From assembly GCA_002377695.1 (NCBI GenBank), contig DFQH01000004.1, positions 1-64,000 on the forward strand: DNA of 64,000 nucleotides, given 5' to 3'. Shown one piece after another: positions 34,424 to 42,761 of the stretch. The notes beneath the pieces were generated by a model, which was not told the origin of the DNA, did not search any database, and saw nothing but the letters and a program-made list of their open reading frames with translations. This DNA is from Citromicrobium sp. UBA3494 (lineage in GTDB: Bacteria; Pseudomonadota; Alphaproteobacteria; Sphingomonadales; Sphingomonadaceae). The position numbers and the translations under genes were made by a program. How positions within the stretch are numbered: the stretch's first letter is position 1; the number at the start of each line of letters is the position of its first letter.

Positions 34424-34915
34424 ATCTTGTCCAGCAATTGCCAAAGCGGCCTCCCACCAAGGAACTAGACCACTTGGCAGCGCGTCCCGGTGGACGAGAT
34501 GCCCTATTCCCCCGAAGGACTCCCAGCGCGCGACCAGACCGCGCAGCTCTAGCCCCCGGCATTCGCCCAACCGGTCGAGCAGACCGCCCTTGCCATCGTA
34601 ACCCGGCACGACCCCGAACAGCGGCCCCATAGTCCACCCCTCGCGCGCGGCCTGCCGACCATAGGCGTTGAAGAACCACGCTGACCGATCATACCAGTTA
34701 AGCCACCAGAGGCGCTCAGCCCACGCAGGAGGCTCGCACGGGTGCAGGCAATCAAGCGCGCGGTGCCAATCCGCCAGAGCAACGCGGGGATCGACAAGGG
34801 CGGGGACGTTAGGGACGATAGGGACGTTAGGTGCCTCTTGAGGGGCTATTGTCCCTTTTGTCCCTATTGTCCCGCGAGCCCCGACCTTGACGGACGCTAT
34901 CTCACGCCACCCCAC
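34406..34915 (-). CDS. hypothetical protein downstream of DUF3987
   Basis: 169 residues from GTG 34915, chosen because GAGGGGG lies five bases upstream; an ATG at 35026 lies deep inside the DUF3987 gene. The N-terminal part is repetitive (GARGTIGTKGTI, then NVPIVPNVPAL) because it is encoded by GGGACNNTA-type DNA repeats. The rest, rich in Trp (WAERLWWLNWYDRSAWFFNA), is not recognised. Last gene of the leftward early/replication operon. Confidence 0.55.
   Translation of the reverse strand: MGWREIASVKVGARGTIGTKGTIAPQEAPNVPIVPNVPALVDPRVALADWHRALDCLHPCEPPAWAERLWWLNWYDRSAWFFNAYGRQAAREGWTMGPLFGVVPGYDGKGGLLDRLGECRGLELRGLVARWESFGGIGHLVHRDALPSGLVPWWEAALAIAGQDKGACR
34803..34873. repeat. two facing arrays of GGGACNNTA-type 9-bp repeats
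   Basis: GGGACGTTA, GGGACGATA, GGGACGTTA (34803-34829) face three GTCCC units with the same 9-base period (34851-34873), separated by about 21 bases. A third array lies at 13999-14024. Iteron-like arrangement next to the DUF3987 gene. Confidence 0.7.
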
Positions 34916-36422
34916 CGGCTGCCCCCTCGAATAGAGCGGGGTTGACGGCATAGTCTGCCGACACGCGCCCAACCGTTCCTCCGGCCCTTGAGGCGGCATC
35001 ACGAAGCCAGCCCGTTTCACAGGCATAGTCCGCAGCCTCTTGTAGCGTGCGACCGGAGCGCATTGGGCCGAGGTGTGACTTGTGGGGCGAGCGCTTCAGG
35101 TCCCGCAGGTTAACCGTGCGAAGCCCTTGCTTACGGATATACCGCAAGAGCATCGCCGTGTTCCTTTCCACTTCCGGCAGGGCCGCGTCGCCATACACAC
35201 GCAGGGCGGTGGGCTTGGCGTAATCGTCCACCCATTCAGCAGCGGACGCCAGCGCCTCGGCCGAAATGGCGTCAGGTTCCGCGCCGCCATCCCATGCCCA
35301 GCGCAGATATTCCGACACCAGAGCAAGACGCAAAACCGCCCCGTCCATTTTGCCGACAAACGACTTGAACAGCGCGGAGGCGTCCTGATCTATCCCCGCG
35401 TTTTCCGCCTGCCATGCTTCGAAAATATCGGCTGCAGCTTCCGAGAGGTTCAGCACTTGGGCGACCTTCGAACCATCCTCGGCCACACGCCAGTCGAGCA
35501 TTTCGATTTTCGCAAAGGCGGATTGCAAATGCTCGACAGGGGCGAGAGAGCGAGGGCGCTGGACGCTCGGCACCTTTTCGGGCCACGCCCACAGGAAGCG
35601 CGCCGCCAGCCCGTCATCCACTGATCTAAGCAGCGCGTCGGCCAGCTTCGCAGGCTGAATGCCGCCCAGTACGGACACGCCATTAAAGGGAATAACGATA
35701 GGCCCGACCGCGCCCTTCCGATCCACGGTGAAGCTACGCCCGCCGAATGCCTCTAGCCAGAACTCGCGCCCGCCGGGGCTGTAACGATCGAAGCCCGTAA
35801 GCCATCCCGCCAGCTCGTCCCGAAAGCTAAGCACGCCTTGCGGGTTGCCTTGGAGGATTGTTGCCAATGCCTCAGGGGTTGTGTCCATCGTGAGGGTGCG
35901 ACGCCGTTGCGGCTCGTCGGGTTCGATTGCATCCTCAGGCATTGCCGGGCGCCCCAAGCCTTCCTTGACCGCCTTCCCAACGTCATCCTGCCAGTGCTTG
36001 CGCGAGGCGCGCGAGTATTCGGAACGCTCCTGATAATCGCGCAGGTCCGCCTTGTGCTGTTCGGCGCTCGCCTGCTCTATGTCCCGCAGCGGGTTAATGA
36101 TGGCATCGAGCGCAGGCGACTTGCGGGCGCTCGGGTCACCGACCACGCCACACCACAGGATGCACGGTTCACACCAATTGCTTTCCGGGTAGGGCCGCAC
36201 CTTCCGCTTGCCGCCTATCAGGCTTGCCGTGGACGCCAGCAGGGCAATTGCGGGGTAATCCGGTGCAGTGCTAACATTCTCTGCCACGACCTCTAGAAAG
36301 CCCCATGCAGGGCCAAAGAGGGCCGAGGGCATCCGGGCGGGTTCGGCGCGTCCTCCGTTAAGGACCGACAGGTCAGGTTCGGGCCACGCGGGCAGTTCGC
36401 GGATTTGAGCAAGTGAAGTCAT
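34902..36422 (-). CDS. DUF3987 replication-type ATPase
   Basis: 506 residues from ATG 36422, overlapping the previous stop as ATGA. DUF3987 features: SALFGPAWGFLEVVAENVST, then Walker A GDPSARKSPALDAI near residue 95, and FRDELAGWLTGFDRYSPGGR. Proteins of this family in phages, plasmids and islands are primase/helicase-like. Central gene of the replication operon. Confidence 0.8.
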   Translation of the reverse strand: MTSLAQIRELPAWPEPDLSVLNGGRAEPARMPSALFGPAWGFLEVVAENVSTAPDYPAIALLASTASLIGGKRKVRPYPESNWCEPCILWCGVVGDPSARKSPALDAIINPLRDIEQASAEQHKADLRDYQERSEYSRASRKHWQDDVGKAVKEGLGRPAMPEDAIEPDEPQRRRTLTMDTTPEALATILQGNPQGVLSFRDELAGWLTGFDRYSPGGREFWLEAFGGRSFTVDRKGAVGPIVIPFNGVSVLGGIQPAKLADALLRSVDDGLAARFLWAWPEKVPSVQRPRSLAPVEHLQSAFAKIEMLDWRVAEDGSKVAQVLNLSEAAADIFEAWQAENAGIDQDASALFKSFVGKMDGAVLRLALVSEYLRWAWDGGAEPDAISAEALASAAEWVDDYAKPTALRVYGDAALPEVERNTAMLLRYIRKQGLRTVNLRDLKRSPHKSHLGPMRSGRTLQEAADYACETGWLRDAASRAGGTVGRVSADYAVNPALFEGAAGGVA

Positions 36423-36982
36423 GCGGCAAGTTCCATTTCGGGCAAGGGCGCGAACTCGATAAGCTTGCGCCGCAATTCGGTTTGAAGATCGGGGCTTTTG
36501 ATGATGAGGCGCGGACCAGACCGCAGGTGACGCCACGCGGGCGACGACCGCGACCAGTCGAGCAGGCAAACCGCCTCGCCCGACGCGGCAAGCCAATCGG
36601 CAGGCGTTGCCACGAGCGGCACCGGGTCGCCGTACTCTAGGAGGTGTTGACCCAGGGCGAACGCTTCACCCGTGCGGCGCAACCAATGCGCAGGCTGCCC
36701 GGATCGGAACGCCACCAGATCAAAGAACCCATCCGCCCCATCCCAGCAGTCAGGATCACGCACGGCGATGACGCACGCAGGAGAGCCCGAGGGGTCGAAC
36801 TCGAATAGCCCGCCCCTCGCCTCCCGCACATGCGCAATGCCGATAGAGTGACCATTGCGGGCACCGATACGGCCAATCGCCATGGGTTCCACACCCAGCG
36901 CGGACAGTTGGGCAAAGTGCGCCTTTCGCACATTTGCCGCCGCAATGGTCATCTCGTCGTATAGCTGGCGCGAGAGGTTCAT
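36419..36982 (-). CDS. hypothetical protein of the replication operon
   Basis: 187 residues (MNLSRQLYDEMTIAAANVRK). The RNGHSIGIAHVREARGGLFE and VIAVRDPDCWDGADGFFDLV stretches look like a compact enzyme-like domain, and this gene type regularly accompanies DUF3987. Function unknown. ATGA overlaps on both sides show tight coupling. Confidence 0.6.
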   Translation of the reverse strand: MNLSRQLYDEMTIAAANVRKAHFAQLSALGVEPMAIGRIGARNGHSIGIAHVREARGGLFEFDPSGSPACVIAVRDPDCWDGADGFFDLVAFRSGQPAHWLRRTGEAFALGQHLLEYGDPVPLVATPADWLAASGEAVCLLDWSRSSPAWRHLRSGPRLIIKSPDLQTELRRKLIEFAPLPEMELAA

Positions 36983-37248
36983 GCGGCCTCCCTTTCCCCG
37001 AGTGCTTCCGCAATCCGGTTCATCCAGTAACGCTGCCCCGCATCAAGCGGGCCGGTCTGTACCAGCACGGTCTGCAAAAACCGTGCGTCCCAATTGCTCA
37101 GGCGGTTGCCGTGCCGCAGCAATTGCTTTGCCGTGACCTGTGACATGGACGCGAGGCGCCAGCCCGAGGCAGGCTTGGGCACGAACCAGCGCGATCCGTC
37201 CCACGGGTTCATGGCCTCGGACATCTCCTTGTCGCTGGACAGATTCAT
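36979..37248 (-). CDS. small hypothetical protein
   Basis: 89 residues (MNLSSDKEMSEAMNPWDGSR). Overlaps the next gene as ATGA and the previous one by four bases. Helical C-terminus with LDAGQRYWMNRIAEAL. Not recognised. Confidence 0.55.
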   Translation of the reverse strand: MNLSSDKEMSEAMNPWDGSRWFVPKPASGWRLASMSQVTAKQLLRHGNRLSNWDARFLQTVLVQTGPLDAGQRYWMNRIAEALGEREAA

Positions 37249-37568
37249 ACGCGCCCCCCGCCATGCAGTCGGGCCAAAGCCTCGCCTAGTTTCCTCTCGG
37301 CTTCACGCTTTCCGATCCGGCGGCCACCGCTCAGGCCAAGGCTGTTCTGCCTGACAGACCACGCATTGCGTTCGGCCCAAAGCATCGCCTCGAACCGCTC
37401 GGCCTCAGTGAGAGGACGTTGCTTTTTCGCCTCACTTTCGCTATGTGTGGACTGCTCGCCGCCTAAGAGAGCATTCACGCTGGAGCCGTTCGATCCGTCC
37501 CGCAAAGACAGGATCGGGCGGCTTCGGTCTTTACGGCTGACCGATGCACCATCCCTGACAAGGACCAC
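37245..37568 (-). CDS. small hypothetical protein
   Basis: 107 residues from GTG 37568, three bases after the excisionase-like gene. Basic, with KQRPLTEAERFEAMLWAERN and SGGRRIGKREAERKL; DNA binding is possible but no known domain is seen. Confidence 0.5.
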   Translation of the reverse strand: MVLVRDGASVSRKDRSRPILSLRDGSNGSSVNALLGGEQSTHSESEAKKQRPLTEAERFEAMLWAERNAWSVRQNSLGLSGGRRIGKREAERKLGEALARLHGGGRV

Positions 37569-37571
37569 CGC

Positions 37572-37760
37572 TCACGCCGCTTCCCGCTGCTTGTCGAGCT
37601 GGCGCGTGACGTATGCTTTTGCGCTTTCAGTCGTTACGCGCGTTGCCCCATCTACCTTGTAGGTTTCGACTTCGCCCCGGCTGATTAACTCCCAACCCTT
37701 TGTCTTGCCGCAAGGCACAAAGGCAATGAAGTCCTGAAACGACATTCCGAAAGGTTCCAT
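37572..37760 (-). CDS. excisionase / AlpA-like small HTH protein
   Basis: 62 residues, GGAAGCGGAG upstream of ATG 37760. The MerR-like fold of excisionases is suggested by GKTKGWELISRGEVETYKVD and TRVTTESAKAYVTRQL. It heads the leftward operon and is separated from the integrase gene by the 336-codon frame and its flanks. Candidate directionality factor. Confidence 0.65.
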   Translation of the reverse strand: MEPFGMSFQDFIAFVPCGKTKGWELISRGEVETYKVDGATRVTTESAKAYVTRQLDKQREAA

Positions 37761-37876
37761 TCTCCGCTTCCTTCTGTTGCCGCGCCCATTCGCGGCTTCG
37801 GAAGGACTATTGCGGAGCGGTGCGGGCAGACATAGTTAGAGCTGGACCAGCTAAAGCTATGGTCAACAAGGCATAG

Positions 37877-38863
37877 CTATGCCTTGCCAGCCCTCACTTT
37901 TTCCAAAGCCTTTTTGTAGGACGGGGACGTTTCGGGGACTTCGGCCCAAAGGGACGCCATGACCGATGCCTTATCTTTGCCCAGCTCCCGCGCAACATCT
38001 GTGGCAACTTTATTGATCGTCCACGCAGGATGCTTTTCCCAAATTTCCTGAGCGCGAACACGTCGCCCGTCGTAGTCTTTGAGAGCAAGCCGCCCCCCTT
38101 CAAGCACCTTGTCGCGCCTTGCCTTTTCATCAAGCGCGGGTTCCGCCAAGTCGGTTTCAGATCGAGCGAGAAGATACCCAGCGAGGGCCGCAGCGTTGAT
38201 TGCATCCCTCGCCATGTCGTTGCCGTAGCTATCGCCTTCGTCCTGTAGCTCGTCTAGCCACCGGCAAAGGTCAGAGCCGCGCGACTCCGCTGTCCGCAAA
38301 AAGTAAGCTGCTTCCTCGACAAGACCATTCCGGCGCGCCGCGAAGTGCGGCAGCGGATAGTCGTTCAGTTGAGCGAGCCCAAGCATGGAGCAGAGGCGCG
38401 CCGCCATGCGCTCGAATGCTTCGTGCGGCGGGGCGAGACGCAGAGAGGTGGCCCCAAACAAGGTGACAAAGCCCCCATCTTGCGAGCGACCATCCGCCCG
38501 CTCGACTTGAAGGGAGAGGCGGATAGTGTTCCTGTCGTGGGGATGGAGGAAGGCCGCGCCCGCCTCGTCCGTGCTCGCGTCTATCGCTCGCACAGCATCG
38601 CCAGTGCCGAGGGCAATGGCCCCCTTCATGGCAGGGACGGAAAATTCATCGTCCGAGGGGAACCGAAGTCGAGCGCTGCCCTGACTATCGCTTGCGAAGT
38701 GCCACCAAGGGCGAGGCTCCCATTCGGCGGGATCAATGGAGGAACACCGAAAGTCCACCTCCACCCCATCAATCACACCCACCCGGTCAGGGCCAGTGAT
38801 CCGCGCAGCGGCCCGGACCCTTTCACTATCAGGGCCCCACATCTTTTGGTTGGGAAACAACAT
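37877..38863 (-). CDS. hypothetical protein between integrase and excisionase genes
   Basis: 328 residues from ATG 38863, chosen for the GGAGGGG eight bases upstream. An N-terminal beta-rich half is followed by a helical half with AAYFLRTAESRGSDLCRWLD and a C-terminal HTH-like part (KHPAWTINKVATDVARELGK). No known family recognised. Intergenic 37761-37876 is AT-richer than average and may hold the promoter of the leftward operon. Confidence 0.5.
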   Translation of the reverse strand: MLFPNQKMWGPDSERVRAAARITGPDRVGVIDGVEVDFRCSSIDPAEWEPRPWWHFASDSQGSARLRFPSDDEFSVPAMKGAIALGTGDAVRAIDASTDEAGAAFLHPHDRNTIRLSLQVERADGRSQDGGFVTLFGATSLRLAPPHEAFERMAARLCSMLGLAQLNDYPLPHFAARRNGLVEEAAYFLRTAESRGSDLCRWLDELQDEGDSYGNDMARDAINAAALAGYLLARSETDLAEPALDEKARRDKVLEGGRLALKDYDGRRVRAQEIWEKHPAWTINKVATDVARELGKDKASVMASLWAEVPETSPSYKKALEKVRAGKA

Positions 38864-38960
38864 CAAATAAGCCCCTCCACAGGGCATCCGCTAGGATTGA
38901 ACGAGGCGGCAGGCCGGGCGGAAACCGACCTTTCGGGAGCTACCCTAGCCGCCTCGCCAC

Positions 38961-40160
38961 TCACCCTTGCAACCGCAAGGGAAGCTGCACAACATCGCCG
39001 CTAGTGCCAGAGGCGTAGCGCCCCCAAGCATCGAGCAGCCTTCGTCTAAGCTCCAAGAACTTGGCCCGGTTATATGCGCGCTCCACCTTGTCGGGGACGA
39101 CGTGAGCAAGTGCCGCCTCGCTGACAGGTTCGGGAATGCTCGGCATCTTCTCGACAGCCCAAGTCTTGAAGCTGGAACGGAACCCGTGGACCGTGTAGCC
39201 GGTCGGACGCGCGATCTTCGAGAGCGTCATATCGGACAGGGGGCGCCCACCCTTGCCGGGGAACAAGAGAGGGTCGGGGCCTTCGAGCCTCCAACGCTTC
39301 ACACGTTCCAGAACCGCCAGCGCTTCAGGGGAGAGCGTGACCGTGTGCGCCTTGCCCGTCTTGCGCATCAGGTCCGCAGGGCGATTCCATTCGCCGGCGT
39401 CCAAGTCGATATGCGACCAGCGCGCCTCCCGTGCCTCCCCATTCCGGCAGGCGGTCAGGATCGTGAACAGCAGCGCGAGCCGCCCGACCGTTTCGGCCTC
39501 GCCTTCGAGCTTGGCGACGAAGGCGGGCACTTCCTCATAAGGCATTGCCTCGAAATTCCCCGAGGCACCCTGCTTGGCAAGGAGGGCGCTCAGGCTGGAA
39601 CGCGGCGCGGCCTGATCGCGCCACCCCGAGGCCTTCGCATAATCGAGAACAAGGCCGACGCGCTGGCGAAGCTTGCGCCCGGCAGCGGGCTTGCTCAGCC
39701 AAACAGGGGACAGCGCCGCCGCAATGTCGCGTTCGTTGATCGTGTCCACCCGCAGCCCGCCGATCTTCGGGAAGATATGCAGCTCTAGCGTGGACAGGAA
39801 GGCCGCAGCGTGCCGATCCGACCATCCCTCAGCCCGTGCCGCATGGCATTGCTTGGCGGCGTCCTCGAATGTCGGGATCGCTGACAGGCCCTGTTTGCGC
39901 CACGCCTTCGGGTCGTTCCCCTCACGCACCCACTTGCGGCATTCCCTCGCGCGGTCTCGCGCCTCGGCCAGCGAGTAGTCAGCGAGCGAGCCTAGGCCAA
40001 GGTCATACCGCTTCGGCTTGCCGCTCTTTGGATTGATACCGTGCTGAATGCGGAGCATCCAGGAACCGGCCCGCGTTTCGGACACCAGCAGATAAAGCCC
40101 GCCGCCGTCGCCATAGCGACCGGGGCCAGCCGTTCGGACTTTTCTATCAGTTAGGGCCAT
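38961..40160 (-). CDS. int: tyrosine-type integrase (DUF4102/P4-type)
   Basis: 399 residues. The N-terminal arm-binding domain (LTDRKVRTAGPGRYGDGGGL, then YLLVSETRAGSWMLR) is of the DUF4102 type. The catalytic domain has Arg239 (ACRNGEAREARW), His325 and Arg328 (HGFRSSF), His353 (LAHVV) and nucleophile Tyr363 (AYNRA). It reads away from attR, 146 bases from it. P4-type integrases commonly use tRNA 3' ends, in agreement with the tRNA-Gln site. Confidence 0.95.
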   Translation of the reverse strand: MALTDRKVRTAGPGRYGDGGGLYLLVSETRAGSWMLRIQHGINPKSGKPKRYDLGLGSLADYSLAEARDRARECRKWVREGNDPKAWRKQGLSAIPTFEDAAKQCHAARAEGWSDRHAAAFLSTLELHIFPKIGGLRVDTINERDIAAALSPVWLSKPAAGRKLRQRVGLVLDYAKASGWRDQAAPRSSLSALLAKQGASGNFEAMPYEEVPAFVAKLEGEAETVGRLALLFTILTACRNGEAREARWSHIDLDAGEWNRPADLMRKTGKAHTVTLSPEALAVLERVKRWRLEGPDPLLFPGKGGRPLSDMTLSKIARPTGYTVHGFRSSFKTWAVEKMPSIPEPVSEAALAHVVPDKVERAYNRAKFLELRRRLLDAWGRYASGTSGDVVQLPLRLQG

Positions 40161-40305
40161 CGCGCTCAGTTCCCACAGCTACTCCCACACTATGGGGCGG
40201 ATTGCTGCGAACCGCAAGGGACCGATAGGGATTGCCAACGCCAGTGATTGCAGGCGCTTGGAGGAAGGCCCGGGGCGGTGCGAACCGTCACGATAGGCTA
40301 GTTAT

Positions 40306-40328
40306 AATCCTCACGGGGCATCCAGCCT
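40306..40328 (+). repeat. attR core
   Basis: Perfect copy of the 23 bp at 13755-13777. The upstream part of tRNA-Gln is absent here, so this is a 3' fragment only. Confidence 0.95.
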
Positions 40329-40359
40329 GCCGCTTCGCCCCGATACGCGAAGGCCCCCG

Positions 40360-40695
40360 CTATCGCGATTTTGCAGCTTCGTAGAGCCGTGCCGTGCGCG
40401 CGCCCGAACGGCAGAAGGCGAGGATCGGCCGGGGCAGTGCCTCCAGCGCCTGCGCAAAGGCGCCGCTCTGCGCGGCGAGGTCTTCCGCGCTGGCGACGGG
40501 GATGAAGCGCGTTTCGAGCCCTGCGGACCGGGCGGCATCTTCCAGCACGCTCCATTCCGGCTGACCGGGCTCTTCGCCATCGGGCCGGTTGCCGATCACC
40601 GACCTGAAGCCCTTGTCTGCCACTTCGGACATTTGCGCGGCCGAAAGCTGGCCGGTGGCGCAGACGCCCTCTTCGAGTTGTACCATGTCGACCAT
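40360..40695 (-). CDS. DUF442-type sulfurtransferase / phosphatase-like protein
   Basis: 111 residues. The P-loop of the tyrosine-phosphatase/rhodanese-like fold is FCRSGARTA (C-x5-R), and GLSAAQM-type ATGQLSAAQMSEVADKGFRS is the usual start of the TIGR01244/Blh-like family. Members act in sulfide or beta-lactamase-like contexts; the exact reaction is unclear. First host gene right of attR. Confidence 0.8.
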   Translation of the reverse strand: MVDMVQLEEGVCATGQLSAAQMSEVADKGFRSVIGNRPDGEEPGQPEWSVLEDAARSAGLETRFIPVASAEDLAAQSGAFAQALEALPRPILAFCRSGARTARLYEAAKSR

Positions 40696-40816
40696 TGGTG
40701 GTGAGTCTCCCTGCTCGATGCTTCATCGCGGTTCGTGCAGGCATGCTTAGGCTCTCTCGACGCGCCGGACCAGCCAGTGGTTGCCCACCCGCGCATTGCA
40801 TCCTATCGCCCATTGC

Positions 40817-41707
40817 ATGAGCAATAGCAGTGGTGTGCGCGATCTGTACGATCGGCGCTTTTATGCAGCGGAAGAAGAAGCGTGTTTTGCCGACGAGGCC
40901 TGTTCCACCGAACAGACCCCGCAGACGCGCCATCCGGCCTACAAGCTGGCCTTCCGCGACGAAGAATTCCTGTTGCGGCCCGAACTGCGGCCGGTGCGCT
41001 TCCAGCTCGAGCTGCTGAAGCCCGAAATGCTGCTCGACCAGGCGGGCGTGGGCAGCACGATGGTGATGTACGGGTCCGCGCGGATTCCGTCGCCCGAAGA
41101 GGTCGACGCCCTGCGCGAATCCGCTGCCGAGAAGTCCGAAGCCGAACAGAAGACGATCGAGCGGCTGATCGAGAAGGCGAAATACTACCAGGAAGCCTAC
41201 AATCTGGCGCGCATGGTCACCGAAAAGGCGATCATCGAGAACGGCCAGCGCCAGTTCGTCGTCACCACGGGTGGCGGGCCCTCGATCATGGAGGCGGGCA
41301 ATCGCGGAGCCAGCGATGCGGGCGGCGAGAGCATCGGGCTGAACATCGTGCTGCCGCACGAGCAGGCGCCGAACACCTTCGTCACGGCCTATCTCAGCTT
41401 CCAGTTCCACTACTTCGCGCTGCGCAAGATGCACTTCCTGCTGCGCGCCAAGGCGGTGGTGGTGTTCCCCGGCGGGTTCGGCACGTTCGACGAATTCTTC
41501 GAGCTGCTCACGCTGGTTCAGACCGGCAAGATGAAGCCGCTGCCCATCCTGCTGTTCGGCAAGGATTTCTGGAACCGGGTGATCGATTTCGATGCGCTGG
41601 CCGAGGAAGGCACGATCTCCGCGCGCGATCTCGACCTGATCACCTGGTGCGAAACCGCCGAGGAAGCGTGGGCGGCAATCGCCAAGTTCTACGAACTGAA
41701 GGGCTAG
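40817..41707 (+). CDS. LOG family (TIGR00730) Rossmann-fold nucleotide hydrolase
   Basis: 296 residues from ATG 40817. The conserved PGGFGTFDEFFE motif and GGGPSIMEAGNRGA identify the lysine decarboxylase-like LOG family, enzymes that release bases from nucleoside monophosphates. The N-terminal 80 residues are the extension seen in the longer bacterial form. It converges with thiD with a four-base overlap. Confidence 0.88.
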   Translation: MSNSSGVRDLYDRRFYAAEEEACFADEACSTEQTPQTRHPAYKLAFRDEEFLLRPELRPVRFQLELLKPEMLLDQAGVGSTMVMYGSARIPSPEEVDALRESAAEKSEAEQKTIERLIEKAKYYQEAYNLARMVTEKAIIENGQRQFVVTTGGGPSIMEAGNRGASDAGGESIGLNIVLPHEQAPNTFVTAYLSFQFHYFALRKMHFLLRAKAVVVFPGGFGTFDEFFELLTLVQTGKMKPLPILLFGKDFWNRVIDFDALAEEGTISARDLDLITWCETAEEAWAAIAKFYELKG

Positions 41708-42525
41708 GCTTCCAGCCTGCGCACGGCCTGATGGCCCAGGGGGCCGTTGCCATCCCCCAGGCCCGGCGCATTCTCGATCGCGGCGCGGGTGAATTGCCGT
41801 CCCAGCCGGATCGCGTGATGCATCGGTTGCCCGTGCCCGACCAGCGTGGCAATTGCCGAGGACAGGGTGCAGCCCGTGCCATGCGTATGCCGCGTGTCGA
41901 TCCGCGCATCGTCGAACTGCATCAGGAACCCTTCGGGGCCGACCAGAATGTCGATCACCCGGGCGTCCTGCGTGTGACCGCCCTTGGCCAGCACATGGCA
42001 ATCATAAGCCTTGGCGATATCCAGTGCGGCCTCGATAATGGCGCCGGTATCGCTCAGGCTGTGCCCGGCGAGGATTTCCAGTTCGGGCAGGTTGGGGGTC
42101 AGCAGGCTCGCCAGGGGGAACAGCGTGTCGCGCATGGATTGCACCGCGTCTTCCTGCAGCAGGCGCGCGCCCGAGGTCGAGACCATGACCGGATCGTGGA
42201 TGATCGGCACGCCGCGCGCTTCGGGCGCGTTGCCGAGATACTCGCCCACCGCCGCCACGATCCCCGCATCGTGCAGCATGCCCAGCTTGATCGCGTCGAT
42301 GCCGATATCGGTGAGGCAGGATTCGATCTGTTCGACCACGAAGTCGCCCGTCAGCGGGGTGATCCCCTGAACCCCAAGCGTATTCTGCGCGGTGATGGCG
42401 GTGATCGCGGCCATGCCATAGCCGCCGAGCATCGCGATCGTCTTGATATCGGCCTGGATACCGGCGCCGCCGCTGGAATCGGTGCCCGCGATGGACAGGA
42501 TGCGGGGAGGGGGGCTGTCGGTCAT
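41704..42525 (-). CDS. thiD: hydroxymethylpyrimidine / phosphomethylpyrimidine kinase ThiD
   Basis: 273 residues from ATG 42525. SIAGTDSSGGAGIQADIKT at the start, QNTLGVQGI, DPVMVSTSGARLL, LTPNLPELEIL and the phosphate loop HTHGTGCTLSSAIA are all intact. It phosphorylates HMP twice for thiamine synthesis. Its start overlaps the DUF1272 gene as ATGA. Confidence 0.95.
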   Translation of the reverse strand: MTDSPPPRILSIAGTDSSGGAGIQADIKTIAMLGGYGMAAITAITAQNTLGVQGITPLTGDFVVEQIESCLTDIGIDAIKLGMLHDAGIVAAVGEYLGNAPEARGVPIIHDPVMVSTSGARLLQEDAVQSMRDTLFPLASLLTPNLPELEILAGHSLSDTGAIIEAALDIAKAYDCHVLAKGGHTQDARVIDILVGPEGFLMQFDDARIDTRHTHGTGCTLSSAIATLVGHGQPMHHAIRLGRQFTRAAIENAPGLGDGNGPLGHQAVRRLEA

Positions 42526-42746
42526 GATCTGAACTTTCGTTCGCTGCTGGCCGGATACTGCTCGAGCAGCCTGGGCGCACGGGTGGGGCGATCCATCAGT
42601 TCGCCCCCGCAATTGGGGCACAGATCGTCCAGCGCTTCGGCGCATGTCGCGCAGAAGGTGCATTCGAAGCTGCAGATGAACGCGCCGGGCGATGATGGCG
42701 CAAGGTCCGCGCCGCAGCGTTCACAATCGGGCCGCATTTCAAGCAT
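42522..42746 (-). CDS. DUF1272 zinc-binding protein
   Basis: 74 residues: MLEMRPDCERCGADLAPSSP, then CSFECTFCATCAEAL and CPNCGGEL. Three Cys pairs suggest bound zinc. The family is widespread and uncharacterised. Coupled to thiD. Confidence 0.88.
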   Translation of the reverse strand: MLEMRPDCERCGADLAPSSPGAFICSFECTFCATCAEALDDLCPNCGGELMDRPTRAPRLLEQYPASSERKFRS

Positions 42747-42761
42747 TGGCGAACTCGTGCA

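Larger units (their letters stand above)
13755..40328. mobile_element. integrated phage-derived element (defective prophage or satellite-like), 26.6 kb
   Basis: Bounded by a perfect 23-bp direct repeat that is the 3' end of tRNA-Gln (13755-13777 and 40306-40328). It contains a tyrosine integrase next to the right end, an excisionase-like gene, DUF3987, an XRE regulator, a tailspike, a polyvalent virion-type protein, DUF5681, and cargo genes. I find no large terminase, portal, scaffold, major capsid or tail tube gene. Gene density is high and most frames are intact, so decay is not obvious apart from the P63C-like remnant at 31474. Confidence 0.93.

Noticed and set aside
34803..34873. CRISPR array
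   Set aside because: Units are 9 bp without spacers of constant length and without cas genes; treated as iteron-like repeats. No CRISPR array was seen elsewhere in the window.
40306..40328. Second tRNA-Gln gene at the right end
   Set aside because: Only the last 23 bp are present; D arm and anticodon arm are missing, so it is attR.
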